Origin: Candidatus Zipacnadia bacterium
GTDB taxonomy: Bacteria; Armatimonadota; Zipacnadia; Zipacnadales; UBA5352
Assembly: GCA_029820915.1 (NCBI GenBank)
Contig: JALGUI010000015.1
Location: 1 to 17,217 of the forward strand
Direction: 5' to 3'
Length of the DNA stretch: 17,217 nucleotides
The notes below the pieces were generated by a model, which had not been told where the DNA came from, ran no database searches, and saw only the letters and a list, made by a program, of their open reading frames with translations. The number at the start of each line of letters is the position of its first letter. The stretch's first letter is position 1. Below, one piece after another: positions 1 to 8,502 of the stretch. The position numbers and the translations under genes are program-made.

Positions 1-33
1 TCGTTCGCACCTCCGCGGCATGCCGGGCACGGC

Positions 34-55
34 CCACGGGCGAGGGCGCCCGTGG
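34..55. repeat. GC-rich hairpin (9-bp stem)
   Basis: CCACGGGCG at 34-42 pairs perfectly with CGCCCGTGG at 47-55 around a 4-base loop. The core CACGGGCG/CGCCCGTG is shared with the hairpin at 158-178, so the two look like copies of one interspersed palindrome. No T-run follows on either strand, so a role as intrinsic terminator is not established. Confidence 0.6.
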
Positions 56-157
56 CACAGAACGGCCGGGGCCGCCGCGTCGTTGCCGTGAGTCGTTCCG
101 TGCGACGGGCAGTCGTGCCCGTCGGTCGCTCGCACGTCTGCAGAGCTGCCGAACAGC

Positions 158-178
158 GCACGGGCGGGGCGCCCGTGC
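158..178. repeat. GC-rich hairpin (9-bp stem, GGG loop)
   Basis: GCACGGGCG at 158-166 pairs perfectly with CGCCCGTGC at 170-178 around GGG. It is the sister copy of the hairpin at 34-55. It lies 57 bases past the stop of the ceramidase-like gene (minus strand) and could stabilise or end that transcript. Confidence 0.6.
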
Positions 179-234
179 CACGGAACGACAACGGCAACGG
201 CGAACGGCCGTGTTGGGCCGACCTTGCGCGCTCG

Positions 235-1662
235 CTACGCGTCCGCGCTGCGTGCGGCCCCTCCTCGTTGGTCGTCGGGCCCGCGTCTCAGGCCCTCGCC
301 ATCGCTGAGCAGGCCGACGGCCTGCTCCCGGATCATCTCGAACGCCTCGGGCACCAGCTTCGCCCAGTAGCGCGTCTCCGCCTCATGCCCGCCCCGCGCC
401 ATCGCCTCCGCGAAGGGGATGTAGCCGACATAGTGCGACGTGCAGTGCGCGATGAAGGTCGGCTGGAAGGGCGAGGCCAGCTTGATCGCCAGCGCCAGCT
501 CGACGAAGGGCTCGCCAGGCAGGCCCACGATGGCGGTGTCACCGATGCGCAGCACCTGGATCTCGTACGCCAGGTTCGGGTCGCGCTGCCGCTGCAGATG
601 CACGCTCCACACGCTGGCGGCCACCATCCAGTCGCGCGTGAGCTGGCCCGGGCGGTCGGGGTCCCACGGCGGGACGGGATCGGCGTCCAGCACGCCGCGC
701 GCCCACGACAGCTCCTCGTCGGTCAGCTCGCGCAGCGGGATGGGCAGGCGCACCAACCGCCGGTCGAGCGCGACGTCATCGGTGAACTCCAGGCGCTCGA
801 AGACCATGCGCGTGGTCTCGGCCAGGCCCGCGCCCATCGGCCGGTGGTCGGAGCGGTCGGCCGGGTTGATGTTGCCGCACGCGCCGTTGATGACCAGCGG
901 CACGCAGCCCTCGCCGAAGGTCGCCCGCATCTCCGCCGCCCACGCCCCCGGCCAGTCGGCGGAGACCAGAGGCCGCGAGAAGACGCACACCGGATGGCAG
1001 GTGTGGTGCAGGAGTACCGCCGGGATGTCGATCGACGGCTCGCGCACCACCAGCACACCGACCTCGGGGTCGATGGGGCCCTCGATGTAGCGGATCGTCT
1101 GCCGGCCCTGCGGCTCGGCCCAGACGCCGGTGGTCATGGTGATGCCGCCGTCCACGGTCACCGCGCGGCGGTTGGCGGCCCAGCGGCCGTCGCTGCCCGA
1201 GGCCGCCGCGATCTGCACCGGGCGCAGACTGCCCAGCGCCTGGCCGACGGCCTCGACCGCGCGCCCGGCCGCCCACTCGCTATAGGCCGAGTCGCCGCCG
1301 CGCACCCACTCGAACTCGTGGGGCAGCGCCGGGAAGTCGGGGTCCACCATGAAGTGTCCGATGGGCGGGGCGGAGTGCGTCTGCGTGGCGTGTACCATGA
1401 GCGCGTCCGGCTCGAGGCCGAACTGCTCCGCGACCCGCTCCCGGATCCGCTCGGTCCAGTCCTCCGTGATGATGGTCACGTCCAGCGCGAGTACGCAGAT
1501 GCGCCTACCCCCGGCCTCGAAGGCGACCACCTTCGCGTACAGCGGGTCGAGCGCCACTCTCGCCGGCCGGTGATAGCCGACGGCGCCCGCCAGGTGCGTG
1601 CCGGCGGGCGGCGTGATGTCCACCTGTGACGCTCCCGCGCGCAGCTTCGCCTCGTCGGTCAT
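235..1662 (-). CDS. Neutral/alkaline ceramidase-like protein
   Basis: This 475-residue protein resembles the N-terminal catalytic domain of neutral/alkaline non-lysosomal ceramidases. Visible landmarks are the opening GASQVDITPPAG, HATQTHSAP (about 91-99), HHTCHPV (219-225), NGACGNINP (259-267), GLPGEPF (380-386) and YVGYIPF with a following GGHE (about 411-426). I chose the ATG at 1662 because GGGAGGTGA lies just upstream; a start 13 codons earlier has no comparable ribosome site. No signal peptide is visible, so it is probably cytoplasmic, unlike classic secreted ceramidases. Compared with the family motifs THTH and GDVSP/GNLSP, the first His is Gln94 and the nucleophile Ser is Asn266. Ceramide hydrolysis is therefore doubtful and the true substrate is unknown. 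It is divergent from the pectate-lyase gene. Confidence 0.8.
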   Translation of the reverse strand: MTDEAKLRAGASQVDITPPAGTHLAGAVGYHRPARVALDPLYAKVVAFEAGGRRICVLALDVTIITEDWTERIRERVAEQFGLEPDALMVHATQTHSAPPIGHFMVDPDFPALPHEFEWVRGGDSAYSEWAAGRAVEAVGQALGSLRPVQIAAASGSDGRWAANRRAVTVDGGITMTTGVWAEPQGRQTIRYIEGPIDPEVGVLVVREPSIDIPAVLLHHTCHPVCVFSRPLVSADWPGAWAAEMRATFGEGCVPLVINGACGNINPADRSDHRPMGAGLAETTRMVFERLEFTDDVALDRRLVRLPIPLRELTDEELSWARGVLDADPVPPWDPDRPGQLTRDWMVAASVWSVHLQRQRDPNLAYEIQVLRIGDTAIVGLPGEPFVELALAIKLASPFQPTFIAHCTSHYVGYIPFAEAMARGGHEAETRYWAKLVPEAFEMIREQAVGLLSDGEGLRRGPDDQRGGAARSADA

Positions 1663-1800
1663 GCGCGTCACCTCCCACGCAGCTTCGCAGCACGCAACCA
1701 TTCGCCGCCGCGCGTGCGTCGCCTGCCGAGGGGAAGGGCGGATCGAGGGCGAACCCGCCGGCGCGAGGAGCGGCAGGGGAAGGATGCCCTGTGTCGTGTG

Positions 1801-1822
1801 CCGCCGGCACCCTCGCCGGCGG
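1801..1822. promoter_or_regulatory. Inverted repeat upstream of pectate lyase gene
   Basis: CCGCCGGC at 1801-1808 pairs with GCCGGCGG at 1815-1822 around a 6-base loop. It lies in the 211-bp gap between the divergent ceramidase-like and pectate-lyase genes and is followed after 4 bases by a second, unrelated inverted repeat. It could be a leader hairpin or part of an operator; the sequence alone does not decide. Confidence 0.45.
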
Positions 1823-1826
1823 AGGC

Positions 1827-1850
1827 CGACGACAGCGGCGCCTGTCGTCG
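1827..1850. promoter_or_regulatory. Perfect 9-bp inverted repeat before pectate lyase RBS
   Basis: CGACGACAG at 1827-1835 pairs perfectly with CTGTCGTCG at 1842-1850 around CGGCGC. It ends about 10 bases before the ribosome-binding sequence AGAAGGTGG of the downstream gene. The dyad is suited either to binding a dimeric repressor or to forming a 5' UTR stem that influences translation. No clear -35/-10 pair is visible in this gap. Confidence 0.5.
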
Positions 1851-1873
1851 AGTGATAGAGAGAAGGTGGCGAG

Positions 1874-3997
1874 ATGCGGAGAACACGGGCATTCGCGCCG
1901 CTGATGCTGGCTGTGGCGATGCCCTGCGCCGCGCAGCATTACCACCCCGAGGGCTTCGGGGCGGGCGCGACGGGCGGTGAGGGCGGGGCGGTCATCCATG
2001 TGACCACGCTCGCGCCCGATGGCCCGGGCAGTCTGCGTGAGGCGATCGACAGCCCCGGTCCGCGCATGGTGGTGTTCGACATCGCGGGCACCGTCGAGTT
2101 GGGCACCGGACGACTCATGATCGGCTACCCGCACCGGCCCGCGTGGCGTGAGGCTCGGGAGGCCGAGCGGGAGCCGCCGCCCAACCCGCACTCCGACCTG
2201 ACCATCGACGGCACCACCGCGCCGCCGCCGGGCATCACCATCTCGGGCACCATGATGGTCCGCTACGGCGCGAGCAACATCATCATCCGGAACCTGCGCA
2301 TCCGCGACAACGGATACACCGGCCGCTCGGGCAGCGACTGCATCTGCATCGTGGACGGCTGCCGCGACATCGTGGTGGATCACTGCTCGCTGACCTGGGC
2401 GCGCGACGAGGTCGTGAACCCGTGGGGGCAGTGTGCCGACATCACCTTCGGGTGGTGCATCTTCCAGGGCTACGGCCCGCACGGCTACGGGCCGCTGGTG
2501 GGCGGCGGCGCGACGCGCACCACCTTCCATCACTGCCTCTTCGCGCACAACATGGGGCGCAACCCACGCATCAGCGGCCCCGACCGGCCCAACATCGACC
2601 TGCCCCCCGACGCCGAGTGCCTGGTGGACATCCGCAACAACGTGCTCTACGACTGGTTCAACGTGGGCTCCACGGCCATCGCCTACCGCTCGGCAGCCAA
2701 CCTCGTCGGCAACCGCTACATCCCGGGCCTCAACTCCAACCCGCGGATGGCCATCGCGGTCACCGGGGGCTCGGCGGCATACATCCAGGGCAACCTGAGC
2801 CCCGTGCGGCCGACGGACGACCTGGACGAGTGGCTGGGCGCCGGGCGCCTCGTGGCACCTGACTGGCACGCCGAGTACGGGCCCTGGGAGGAGGGCCTGC
2901 GAGCGGACGAGCCCTTCGACGTGCCGCCGGTCAGGACCCATCAGGCCGAGGACGCCGCCGACCTGGTGCTGGCGCTGTGCGGCGCGTGGCCGCGCGACCC
3001 CATCGACGCGGGCATCGTGCGCACGGTCTTGCACGGGACCGGCTGGGCGGGCGTGCCCAACACCCGCGCCATCGACTTCGAGAACCGGCCGCCGTCGGTG
3101 ACCGGCAGGGCGACCGGTGAGGGGCTTGAGATCGCCTTCGCGGCGGAGGCCGAGGACCCTGACGGCGAGGTCGTCGGCTGGGCCTGGGACTTCGGCGATG
3201 GCGGGCGCGGCCTTGCGTCGGAGGCGACGCATCGCTACGAGCCGGGCGAGTACACCGCCACGATAGCCGCGATGGACGACATGGGCGCAACCGGCCACGC
3301 GCGGCTGAGGCTCACGGTGCGCGAGGGCGAGGCCGTCATGGTCGAGACGCTCCCCGAGCCTGAGGGCGAGCGCCTGCAGCCGCCCGGGCCCGAGGAGGGT
3401 GAGCCCACGGTGACCGTGCAGGTGCCTCGCACCGCCGCTCCGGCTGAGGGAGAGTGGCCGGACGCAGTCGCATGGGACGGCGCGGCGCACCTGCTGCCCT
3501 TCCTCATGCAACAGGGATACCAGGCGGTGGCGGAGGCCGAGATGGACGCGCGCGTGCTGCACGATGGCGAGCGGCTCTACCTGCGCGTTGACTGCGTGAA
3601 GCCGTCCGCCGAGGTCAGGCCGGCCCGGACTGGCTCCGAGCGGTGGTTCTACCAGTGCGTGGAGGTGTGCCTGGCGCCTCAGTGGGGCGCGCGCCCGTGG
3701 TTCCACCTGGTGGTGAACGCGAACGGTGAAGTACTCGATGCGCGCGAGTTCGACCGCGACTGGGACCCGCCCGCGCCGTGGCCGGTCAGCTCGCGCGCCG
3801 AGGGCGAGCGGTGGGTCATCGACATCGCGATCCCGCTGGCGGACATCGGCGCGAGCGGTTCGGTTGCCCTGAAGATCGCGCAGTATCGCGACAAGGACGA
3901 GATACTCATCTGGCCGCCCGAGACGATGGCGGACGGGCGGCAGGCGGTGTCACAGATGCCGCTGCCGCGTGGCTTCGCGTGGGTGGTCTTGCAGTAG
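1874..3997 (+). CDS. Secreted pectate-lyase-like protein with PKD and CBM9-like modules
   Basis: The 707-residue product starts with a signal peptide (about 1-21, ending CAAQ). Residues about 35-345 read as a right-handed beta-helix of the pectate lyase type: IIIRNLRIRDNG, then VVDHCSLTWARDE (167-179), then HHCLFAHNMGRNPR (219-232), which match the family's DHxS and R-containing active-site strands. A PKD domain follows at about 405-484 (WAWDFGDGG, then Y-x-PGEYT), then a Pro/Glu-rich linker, then a CBM9/DOMON-like module at about 520-707 (LYLRVDC, VEVCLAPQW). The likely role is extracellular cleavage of pectin or another uronate polysaccharide while attached to it. ATG 1874 is preceded by AGAAGGTGG. 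The gene stands alone on its strand and converges on the large glycosidase-like gene. Exact polysaccharide lyase family and substrate cannot be fixed by eye. Confidence 0.88.
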   Translation: MRRTRAFAPLMLAVAMPCAAQHYHPEGFGAGATGGEGGAVIHVTTLAPDGPGSLREAIDSPGPRMVVFDIAGTVELGTGRLMIGYPHRPAWREAREAEREPPPNPHSDLTIDGTTAPPPGITISGTMMVRYGASNIIIRNLRIRDNGYTGRSGSDCICIVDGCRDIVVDHCSLTWARDEVVNPWGQCADITFGWCIFQGYGPHGYGPLVGGGATRTTFHHCLFAHNMGRNPRISGPDRPNIDLPPDAECLVDIRNNVLYDWFNVGSTAIAYRSAANLVGNRYIPGLNSNPRMAIAVTGGSAAYIQGNLSPVRPTDDLDEWLGAGRLVAPDWHAEYGPWEEGLRADEPFDVPPVRTHQAEDAADLVLALCGAWPRDPIDAGIVRTVLHGTGWAGVPNTRAIDFENRPPSVTGRATGEGLEIAFAAEAEDPDGEVVGWAWDFGDGGRGLASEATHRYEPGEYTATIAAMDDMGATGHARLRLTVREGEAVMVETLPEPEGERLQPPGPEEGEPTVTVQVPRTAAPAEGEWPDAVAWDGAAHLLPFLMQQGYQAVAEAEMDARVLHDGERLYLRVDCVKPSAEVRPARTGSERWFYQCVEVCLAPQWGARPWFHLVVNANGEVLDAREFDRDWDPPAPWPVSSRAEGERWVIDIAIPLADIGASGSVALKIAQYRDKDEILIWPPETMADGRQAVSQMPLPRGFAWVVLQ

Positions 3998-4066
3998 GGC
4001 CGGTAACGGCAGGTGCAAGGGGATACGCCGGCTGGGGCGGCTACAGAGTGTTGTCGGGCTGGAAGC

Positions 4067-4130
4067 TGAGAGCGCGCTGCAGGGTGCAGCGCGCTCTCAC
4101 CTGCACCTGACAGAGAACGTCAGGTGCAGG
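4067..4130. terminator. Two back-to-back perfect hairpins between convergent genes
   Basis: The first hairpin has a 15-bp perfect stem (4067-4081 with 4085-4099) around GGG. The second starts at the next base: a 12-bp stem (4100-4111, CCTGCACCTGAC, with 4119-4130) around a 7-base loop. They fill the gap between the convergent pectate-lyase gene (ends 3997) and large glycosidase-like gene (ends 4162), the expected place for a bidirectional terminator. There is no T-tract on either strand, so they may act by blocking exonucleases or with Rho. The motif CAGGTGCA of the second stem also occurs at 4010-4017 and could form an alternative pairing. Confidence 0.65.
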
Positions 4131-4161
4131 CCGACCTACGCGAATGGTGCAGGCGAGGGGC

Positions 4162-7100
4162 TCAGCGCTCGAACCAGATGTCCACGGTGATGTTCTCGCT
4201 GAAGCCGACGCCGATGCCCTCGGCGTAGAGCCAGCTGGGCGGCTGAGTGAAGGTTGCCGCCGAGATCAGCGACGACGCCGTGCGCCCGTCGGCCAGCTCA
4301 AGCTCCAGCCAGAACCGGCGCACCTTGAAGCAGTCGCGAGCGGGGTTGCGCAGCACGAAGCGATTGCGGAAGTCCAGCGTCGCGATCGCCTCCGGCGTCA
4401 ACTCCACGCCCACACTCTCGGCCCACACGCCCTCAGCCTCTCTGCCGCCCGCCGGCGCCATGTCTCCCAACTCGACGCCGTTGACCACCGCGAAGGAGCC
4501 GTAGGTCTCGCCGTTGCCCGACAGCCCCATGCCATCGTAGCGCAGCCGGCCGCGCACGGCGCCGCGCAGGTCCTCGACGGTCAGCCCCGCCACCGGGAAG
4601 GGCCCCGGCTCGCGCTTGTAGGCCGTGCCGGTGCCCTCCAGGACGCGGATGAGCACCGGCTCGCGCGTCTCGATGCGCAGCTCAGCGGCGCACGCCCAGT
4701 CGCCGCTCGTGTCGTCCTCGGCGCCGGAATCGACGATCAGCTTGGGCCGGATCGTCTGCCCCGCCCACGGCGCCAGGTCGCCCTCGATGTCCAGCCACTC
4801 ATGCCCGGCCACGACCTGCTCGGCGATGATCGTCTCCTCGCCCGTCTCGTCGATCACCGCGAGCCGGTAGAGGACCCCATCGCCCAGGTCGCTGCCGTCG
4901 CCCTTGCCGACCGAGGCGCGGAAGGCCGCGGGCGGCTCGGCGGGCAGCGTCACCGGGTCCCAGGTGGCGAAGACGTAGCCGGTCGTTGGGCCGACCCACG
5001 GCGGGTGCGCGGTCAGGCCCTTCTTCTGATCGCCGCCGCAGCGCCTTTCGCCGGCGCCCATAGAGGCGTGCGTGTCGCCGAAGTCGGCCGTCTCCTCGCC
5101 GCCGCGCAGGCACATGCCGCCCTCCCACGCCGCGGGCATGGGCACGAGTTCGGCGACCTCGCGGATCACCTGCACGCCGCGCTCAATGTGGTGCGTCAGG
5201 CCCGCCGCGCTCATATCGACCGCCAGCACCTCCGCCGTCTCCTCCTCCGGCTCGCCGAGGTCGAAGCTGACGGTCGCCGGCACGCCGGGCGCCAGCGTGG
5301 CGCGCTGCGTCTCGTCGCCCAGCGCGACCTCGAACTCCTCGGTATCCGCCAGGTTGCTGGTGAGCGCCAGCGCCAGCGTGTCGCCATCGAGCGACACGTC
5401 GGCGTAGGCGAGCGGCACCACCGTGAAGTCGATCCACCGGCCCTCGAACTCGCGCCAGACGCGATCGCCCTCGGCGGCATCGGCGGCGATCGCCACCTCG
5501 TGCTCCTGCGCGCCGCGCACGGCCACGGTCTCGCCGGGCACCACGCGGTCGCGGTCGCAGGCGAGATCGCCTCCACCGGCCGCCTCTCCCGCCGACAGGA
5601 TGTAGCTGAAGGCCCCCTCCACGGGCATGACGTAGGTCAGCCCGCGCGCGCGGCGGACCTCCGCCGGGCCGATCTCGCCGCCATCGAGGTCGAGCGCGAC
5701 GGCCTCGGCGGCGTCGATGGCGAAGCCGCACTCGGCTTCCTGGTAGGGGATGATCTCGTAGCGCCCGTCGGGCAGGATGCGGCAGACGCCGATGCCGTTG
5801 CCGGCGGCCCGCTCGAAGCGCGTGAACAGGTCGCGGCCGTCCACGTAGAGGTAGGCGGGCGTGGCGGCGTAATCGCTGCGGTGGCCGCCGGGGTCGGTCG
5901 AGATGACCTCGACCGCGCCGTCGGCGGTCCAGCCCGCATAGCCGTTGGGCGGCAGGTCGATCTCATGGCCGAAGGCGTCGCAGCGCATGCGCTCGGTCCG
6001 GGAGCCGTTGGCCGCGGTCACGGTGCCGTCGTCGTAGCGCGTGACCACCTGCGAGCGGCGATAGGCCCCCGTGGCCACCGCGGCGGAGGTGTCGAGCAGC
6101 TCGCCGTTGGCGCTCGCGTAGCGGATATCCTCAGCGCTGGCGATGGCGTAGCGCGAGTGAAGCTGCTGCAGCATGTAGTAGCTGCGCAGCGCATTGCCGT
6201 AGCCACCGTCGAAGGTCAGGAAGCCCGTGTGCCCGAAGGCGATGGTGGCGGCCAGGAAGCGGTCGATGGAGGCGTCGATATCCTCGCGCGTGCGCCCGAG
6301 GCTGGCGTTCCTGCCGTAGAACATGCCGATGTTGCCCATGCCGAAGCTGGTGCACAGGTCGTGCATGCGGCGCAGGTCGAAGTCCACCAGCCACGGCTTG
6401 TTGGCGGGGTCGTAGCTCTGGTCCTGAGCGTAGTTCCCGTCCGTCAGCCCCACGTACATCCAGTGCATGCCGCCCTCGGAGTAGACGGGGCCGTCCCAGG
6501 CGGCCTTCTGCAGCAGCATGATCTCGCCGTAGGAGTAGAAGGTCGCGCCGAAGGTCCCGGCGCCGGGCACGCGCGCGTCATAGTCCTCGCGGTTCCAGGG
6601 CGCGACGGCCGTGTGCACGTCGCAGTAGGCGGTCGAGAAGTGGAACTTCTCCTCGATCTGGGGCGCGAGCAGCGCGCAGAACTCGACCGCGCGCGAGGGC
6701 TTCGGGGCGTAGCAGCGCTGCCAGGCGCGACCGAGCTGGCTCTCCGGCGTGCGGATAACGGTGTCGATGGTGAAGTTCTCGTTGACCGCGGCCAGGTCGG
6801 TGAAGTTGTTGTAGGGCCCGTAGATGAAGCCCAGCTCGTCCTGCATGACGCGCGCGTAGTCGTAGGCCCCCTGGTCGCCGCCCTTGCCGGGGGCGGCGAC
6901 CGTGCGGAAGGTAAAGCTCTCGCCGCCGTCGCGCCACATGGTCTCGTGGTCGGTAACCACGACCTCGGTCATGCCGTAGCGGTGGGCCTTGCGCCAGAAG
7001 GCCTTGTCGCCGTCGCGGCTGCTCGCGCCGTGGGCGCGCCACGCACGGGTCGCGGTCGCGTCGTACCAGGGTGAGCGCGGGTTGGGGATGATCGGCAGCA

Positions 7101-8502
7101 TCTCCTCGTAGCGTGGGGAGACGGTCAGGAAGAAGCGCTCGTAACAGTCATTGCGCGCGCCGTCGGTCTTCGGGTTGTAGCGCACGCCGCCCTGGTAGGT
7201 GACACGCCCGTCCTTGATCTCGTTGATCCCCCACGGGAGCGAGCTGTTGGACAGGTACCAGTCGGTGTTGCCGGTGACGAACAGCGGGGCGTCCGCCGGC
7301 CCGGCCACGACGACCGCGGGTCGCGTCGGCCGGTAGACGTAGTAGGGGTTGGTCACCAGCCGCGGGCTGTCGAGCCCCTCGGCGTGTCCGTAGCGGACCT
7401 CGGCCACGACGCCGCCGGGGCAGATGGTGTCGATCACCAGCGATTTGTTCCACAGCCGGTAGGTGTACGCGACCTCCGCCGACGTGTCGCCGGCGGCGAC
7501 CCGCCAGCGCATGGTCAGCGCGTCGCCATCGCGCTCGCCGCCGAGCAGCTCAGCGCTGTCGGGCAGCGCCGCGCCGTCCGCGGTCTGCAGGTGGACGCCG
7601 CCATCGACGCACGGGCGGAACGCCTCGCCTCGCCCCTGCCACTCGGCGGTGATGTCGCTCCAGGTTCCCGTCTCGGGCGTGATACGGTACGTCAGGACGC
7701 CGTCATCGCCCCGGTAGGTGAAGACCCACGCCTCGCCGTCCTGCGCCAGATCGGTGGCGAAATCGTCGGTGAGGTTCGGCGGCAGAATGGTCTGCTCGCG
7801 CGTGGGGAAGGGGAGCCGGCCGGGGCCGGTGTTGAGGCCAACGCTCTGTCCGGGGAACATCTCGATGCCTCGCATGGGGCGCGGCTCGAACTGCAACTCG
7901 GGGAACTGTTCGGTGAAGACCACCAGGCTGTCGAAGAAGATGGTGCGGTCATCGCGGTTGGCGCCGTTGCGGACGGTGAAGCCGAGGAACTTCGCGCCGT
8001 CCCGCACGCGCTCGATGTTCTCAGGGCTCAGGCGCTGGTGGGGCATGAACCACTCCTTCCAGCGCACGCGCGTCAGGCGGATGTCGAACGGCTGTCCCGT
8101 CGCGTCCTCGAAGAGCGCGGACACGCTCACCTGCGGGGTGGTGGGGTCGGCCGAGGAGGCCCAGTTGTTGCCCCATACCCAGATGGTCACCGCGTCGAAG
8201 GGCTCGCGGATCTCGATGGGCGCCGGGGGCAGGATGCGGACCTCGGGCCCGTCGCCGGTGGCCCGATAGGTGAGCTTGCCGGCATGGTCGCCGAAGATGA
8301 ACTGCTCCCGCGAGCGCTCGAAGCTCGCCTCGGCGTTGTGCGTCTCGACCATCCACCCGCTCAGGTTCTCGAAGTCGATGAGCGGCGGGTGATGGTCCTG
8401 CACGCGCCCCGCCCAGTCCATCTCGTACGGGCGTTCGCCGACCTGGTCCTGAGCGAGGGCGAGGGGGGCGCAGACGGCGATGGCGATCAGCAACAGCAGC
8501 AT
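4162..8502 (-). CDS. Very large secreted glycoside-hydrolase-like protein
   Basis: The 1446-residue product begins with a signal peptide (MLLLLIAIAVCAPLALAQ). ATG 8502 has CGGAGGTG upstream; the frame stays open for 83 more codons but that part is Arg/Ala-rich and lacks a better start. By eye: a jelly-roll-like N-terminal region (about 40-200), a beta-sandwich resembling mutarotase-like folds (about 210-455), a probable TIM barrel (about 456-800), then several beta-sandwich modules to the end, with a carbohydrate-binding-like stretch near 1175-1280. Candidate acidic catalytic residues are Asp628 in TAYCDVHTAVAPWN and Glu676 in YSEGGMHWMYVG, an arrangement that recalls GH101-like or DUF5696-type glycosidases. 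No family can be assigned with certainty. A secreted polysaccharide- or glycan-degrading role fits the neighbouring pectate lyase. Substrate and activity are unproven. Confidence 0.75.
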   Translation of the reverse strand: MLLLLIAIAVCAPLALAQDQVGERPYEMDWAGRVQDHHPPLIDFENLSGWMVETHNAEASFERSREQFIFGDHAGKLTYRATGDGPEVRILPPAPIEIREPFDAVTIWVWGNNWASSADPTTPQVSVSALFEDATGQPFDIRLTRVRWKEWFMPHQRLSPENIERVRDGAKFLGFTVRNGANRDDRTIFFDSLVVFTEQFPELQFEPRPMRGIEMFPGQSVGLNTGPGRLPFPTREQTILPPNLTDDFATDLAQDGEAWVFTYRGDDGVLTYRITPETGTWSDITAEWQGRGEAFRPCVDGGVHLQTADGAALPDSAELLGGERDGDALTMRWRVAAGDTSAEVAYTYRLWNKSLVIDTICPGGVVAEVRYGHAEGLDSPRLVTNPYYVYRPTRPAVVVAGPADAPLFVTGNTDWYLSNSSLPWGINEIKDGRVTYQGGVRYNPKTDGARNDCYERFFLTVSPRYEEMLPIIPNPRSPWYDATATRAWRAHGASSRDGDKAFWRKAHRYGMTEVVVTDHETMWRDGGESFTFRTVAAPGKGGDQGAYDYARVMQDELGFIYGPYNNFTDLAAVNENFTIDTVIRTPESQLGRAWQRCYAPKPSRAVEFCALLAPQIEEKFHFSTAYCDVHTAVAPWNREDYDARVPGAGTFGATFYSYGEIMLLQKAAWDGPVYSEGGMHWMYVGLTDGNYAQDQSYDPANKPWLVDFDLRRMHDLCTSFGMGNIGMFYGRNASLGRTREDIDASIDRFLAATIAFGHTGFLTFDGGYGNALRSYYMLQQLHSRYAIASAEDIRYASANGELLDTSAAVATGAYRRSQVVTRYDDGTVTAANGSRTERMRCDAFGHEIDLPPNGYAGWTADGAVEVISTDPGGHRSDYAATPAYLYVDGRDLFTRFERAAGNGIGVCRILPDGRYEIIPYQEAECGFAIDAAEAVALDLDGGEIGPAEVRRARGLTYVMPVEGAFSYILSAGEAAGGGDLACDRDRVVPGETVAVRGAQEHEVAIAADAAEGDRVWREFEGRWIDFTVVPLAYADVSLDGDTLALALTSNLADTEEFEVALGDETQRATLAPGVPATVSFDLGEPEEETAEVLAVDMSAAGLTHHIERGVQVIREVAELVPMPAAWEGGMCLRGGEETADFGDTHASMGAGERRCGGDQKKGLTAHPPWVGPTTGYVFATWDPVTLPAEPPAAFRASVGKGDGSDLGDGVLYRLAVIDETGEETIIAEQVVAGHEWLDIEGDLAPWAGQTIRPKLIVDSGAEDDTSGDWACAAELRIETREPVLIRVLEGTGTAYKREPGPFPVAGLTVEDLRGAVRGRLRYDGMGLSGNGETYGSFAVVNGVELGDMAPAGGREAEGVWAESVGVELTPEAIATLDFRNRFVLRNPARDCFKVRRFWLELELADGRTASSLISAATFTQPPSWLYAEGIGVGFSENITVDIWFER

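Larger units (their letters stand above)
1..234. other. Non-coding left edge with related GC-rich hairpins
   Basis: No convincing gene is seen here. Two short perfect inverted repeats of related sequence occur (34-55 and 158-178, listed separately). In addition, 79-102 (GTCGTTGCCGTG followed by AGTCGTTCCGTG) is nearly the inverted copy of 179-201. The stretch lies downstream of the ceramidase-like gene on the minus strand, so the hairpins could end its transcript, but neither has a T-tract. Reading frames that cross this stretch continue antisense through the ceramidase-like gene and look like artefacts of GC-rich sequence. Confidence 0.6.

Noticed and set aside
1505..3706. 733-codon open frame on the minus strand
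   Set aside because: It is antisense to the pectate-lyase gene and crosses the start of the ceramidase-like gene; composition is His/Arg/Ala-rich and no family motif is visible.
4144..7074. 976-codon open frame on the plus strand
   Set aside because: It lies wholly antisense to the glycosidase-like gene, whose frame has a signal peptide, ribosome site and domain motifs. The antisense product is rich in His, Arg, Val and Gly without recognisable motifs, as expected of a GC-rich shadow.
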